This document shows, one piece after another, positions 62,079 through 64,000 of a DNA stretch of 64,000 bases (positions are counted from its first letter, which is position 1; each line of letters begins with the position of its first letter). The position numbers were made by a program, and so were the translations under genes. The notes under the pieces were generated by a model. That model was not told the origin of the DNA, searched no databases, and saw only the letters and a program-made list of their open reading frames with translations. This DNA comes from Sindora glabra (Eukaryota; Streptophyta; Magnoliopsida; Fabales; Fabaceae). The stretch is taken from the NCBI GenBank assembly GCA_020226215.1, contig CM035235.1:66799283-66863282 (forward strand), given 5' to 3'.

Positions 62079-64000
62079 ATTGTCACACTAATATTATTTA
62101 GAAATATAATGACTAAATTTCATTTAAAATATATTTTCAATTACACTCGTGCAATGTTATAAATAAGGGTAAAATCAAACCAAGTCAAGTCAAATTAAAT
62201 CTTGATTTAATTAAACATGATTTAATAAAGAATTATAGGAGTTCTAACTTAAATTTTAATAAAAAAAAACTTAACTTGTTCTTGATTTGACTTAAAATGC
62301 TAAAACTTGATGATCAACTCAACTTGCTTGATAATGATAAAAAAATGTTGGACTATGAAAAGTTCCACGCTTAATTTAAACTCAATTGATGATAAATTAA
62401 TCATTTTAGCATAAAATTCAATTTTTTTAAAAATAAGACATAAATTAATTAAAAATCAAATTAAAATCATATTAGTGCTTACAAACTGGTTGAAAATAGA
62501 CTTATAATCTTATTAACATTAATATTTTTTTTAAAAAGAGTATACTATTAGCATTTTTGAACAAATATTTTTATTATCATATAAATTTGAGTTATTATAT
62601 GCCTAAAGGTGTTTAACATCTCATATAAATGGTGTTGCAAGATAATTAAAGAAATATAACTTTTAGATTTGTGCAATATTTGTTAGCCCTAATGTTATAT
62701 ATGATAAGTTTTGATGTTATAATAGTATTGTACATCTTTGTACTAAAGTGTTATATCTTTTATATGCTTCAATAGGCATATTACGTTATAAGTGATAAAT
62801 ATACATGATGTGGTTGTTATGCATATTCTTGTGTTTACTTGTTATATTTTCTAATATATGAATCGTACATATCAATATATTAATATATAAATCATATATA
62901 TTAATATCTCAATATATTAGATTGGATTAATCAAATATTTTGCAAAGATTATGTATAATATATAGGAAAGTCCAAGAAGAAAAAAAAGTGGCATTAAAGC
63001 AAAATGAAAAATTATGTCATGTTTAACTCAAGACAGAACAAAAAATAAATGTAAGAAAGAAAATGTGATATAAGTATTGAAGAATTGAAAATTTTAAGTT
63101 TTGAAAGCTTAGAAGTATTAAGAATAGCCTAAGGAATCCATTAGTATAGTCTTTCCTTTTAAGCTTAAAATTTTCTATAAAATAAAATTTTTCATGATAT
63201 AGAAGTCAAAACATATTTTTTAAATCTTAACTTTATTAAATTATTTTAAAAAGATAACCTTAGGACACTTAAAATACAAATGAAATATAAGTTTTAGACT
63301 TTTTAATTTTAACCCTTAATCACTCTTGCTATCATATTTCATAAACTACAAATCCTTTAATTGCAAAACCTTTTTCATATAAAAATATACTTAAAGAACT
63401 TTTCATGAATAGATTATTTCTTTAAAATGATTAACATATGAAAGAGTCATAAGTTTCACATTTTAAGTCTTAAAATCAAATTTTTTAACATTTGCTCATT
63501 GTTTTAGTTGTATATAAAAAAATTACAGAAGATATAAGTATGAAACCAAATCCATTTGAAACTATACTAAAATACTTTTCTAACAATAGATTTTTACTCA
63601 AAATGGATTTAAAATGAAGAAATTATGACATTTTAAAATTAATTCTACAATCTTATTTTTCATGAATCGATTCTTGAAATGATTCCTATTAGATAAAAAC
63701 TAAAGTTTCACCTGAGTCAATTCACTTCATTTTAATGCATAAATAATGGTTATAAACAATTAGTTTTCATTTCAAGATATTTCAAATGATTACAATACGT
63801 TAGGAGCTTTTTATATAGGCTAAGAATTATTAAATATAATATATAAAAAACATGAATTTCATCACACAAAACTCAAGAATGAAAACTAATCGTTTATGAT
63901 TGTTATAAATTTTTAATTATTATAATTGTTTAATAGTATTTGTAAATTATAACATACTTAAAATTTGTCTATATATTCTTAATTTTTTGACATAAAATAT
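62079..64000. other. Intergenic to window end, no supported gene
   Basis: AT-rich. 62160-62420 has 'caagtcaagtcaaattaaat'-type words seen in dispersed plant repeats, and 62870-62950 is rich in 'atatattaatat' palindromes. Nothing coding. Confidence 0.5.

Noticed and set aside
1..64000. CRISPR array, bacterial operon, phage or endogenous viral insertion
   Set aside because: There are no regularly spaced short repeats, no prokaryotic gene organisation and no viral domains. The only retroelement proteins are of Copia type.

Overview
The window is nuclear DNA of a flowering plant, most likely a eudicot. Evidence: very AT-rich intergenic DNA, genes split by GT-AG introns, plant-specific families (an IQD protein with the family's phase-0 intron, a plant-type profilin, a plant secreted HAD acid phosphatase), and plant repeat classes (Copia LTR element, Mutator-type 9-bp target duplications, many AT-rich MITEs). 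The species cannot be fixed from sequence alone.

Four protein genes can be supported. (1) 10638-15461 (+) is a three-exon secreted acid phosphatase / vegetative-storage-protein-like gene. Its first exon is broken by a 172-bp foldback element flanked by a perfect 9-bp duplication, placed exactly inside the catalytic DxDxT motif. (2) 24536-27711 (+) is an eight-exon gene for the RNA polymerase III subunit RPC7/Rpc31, with an upstream 5'UTR exon and site II (GGCCCA) promoter motifs. (3) 31247-33365 (+) is an intact three-exon profilin of 132 aa. (4) 47940-46119 (-) is an IQ67-domain (IQD) calmodulin-binding protein of 399 aa, whose second intron is a multiple of three with no in-frame stop. These are independent housekeeping or cytoskeletal/signalling genes; nothing suggests a cluster or pathway.

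Layout: 1-5248 is AT-rich repeats (a 373-bp tandem duplication, an (AT)42 microsatellite, MITEs) plus two unexplained GC-richer islands. 5249-9276 is a complete-ended but internally deleted Copia element on the minus strand. 9277-15461 holds the disrupted phosphatase and, in front of it, an imperfect hairpin. 15462-23500 is intergenic. 23500-33700 carries RPC7 and profilin, separated by MITEs. 33700-46100 is intergenic, with a tRNA-Ile(AAU) pseudogene and several TIR elements. 46119-47978 is the IQD gene. 48300-64000 is gene-free and repeat-built: an array of LTR-like blocks, a 1477-bp Mutator-like element with 9-bp TSD, a ~1.4-kb long-inverted-repeat element nested in another repeat, and a TIR element with a degenerate trinucleotide-like core.

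I see no undescribed multi-gene system. The most interesting signals are the transposon that cuts the phosphatase catalytic motif, the in-frame IQD intron, the upstream AUG in RPC7, the tRNA pseudogene and the nested repeat structures. Coordinates of exons and of the TSD-bounded elements were worked out base by base; other repeat borders are approximate.
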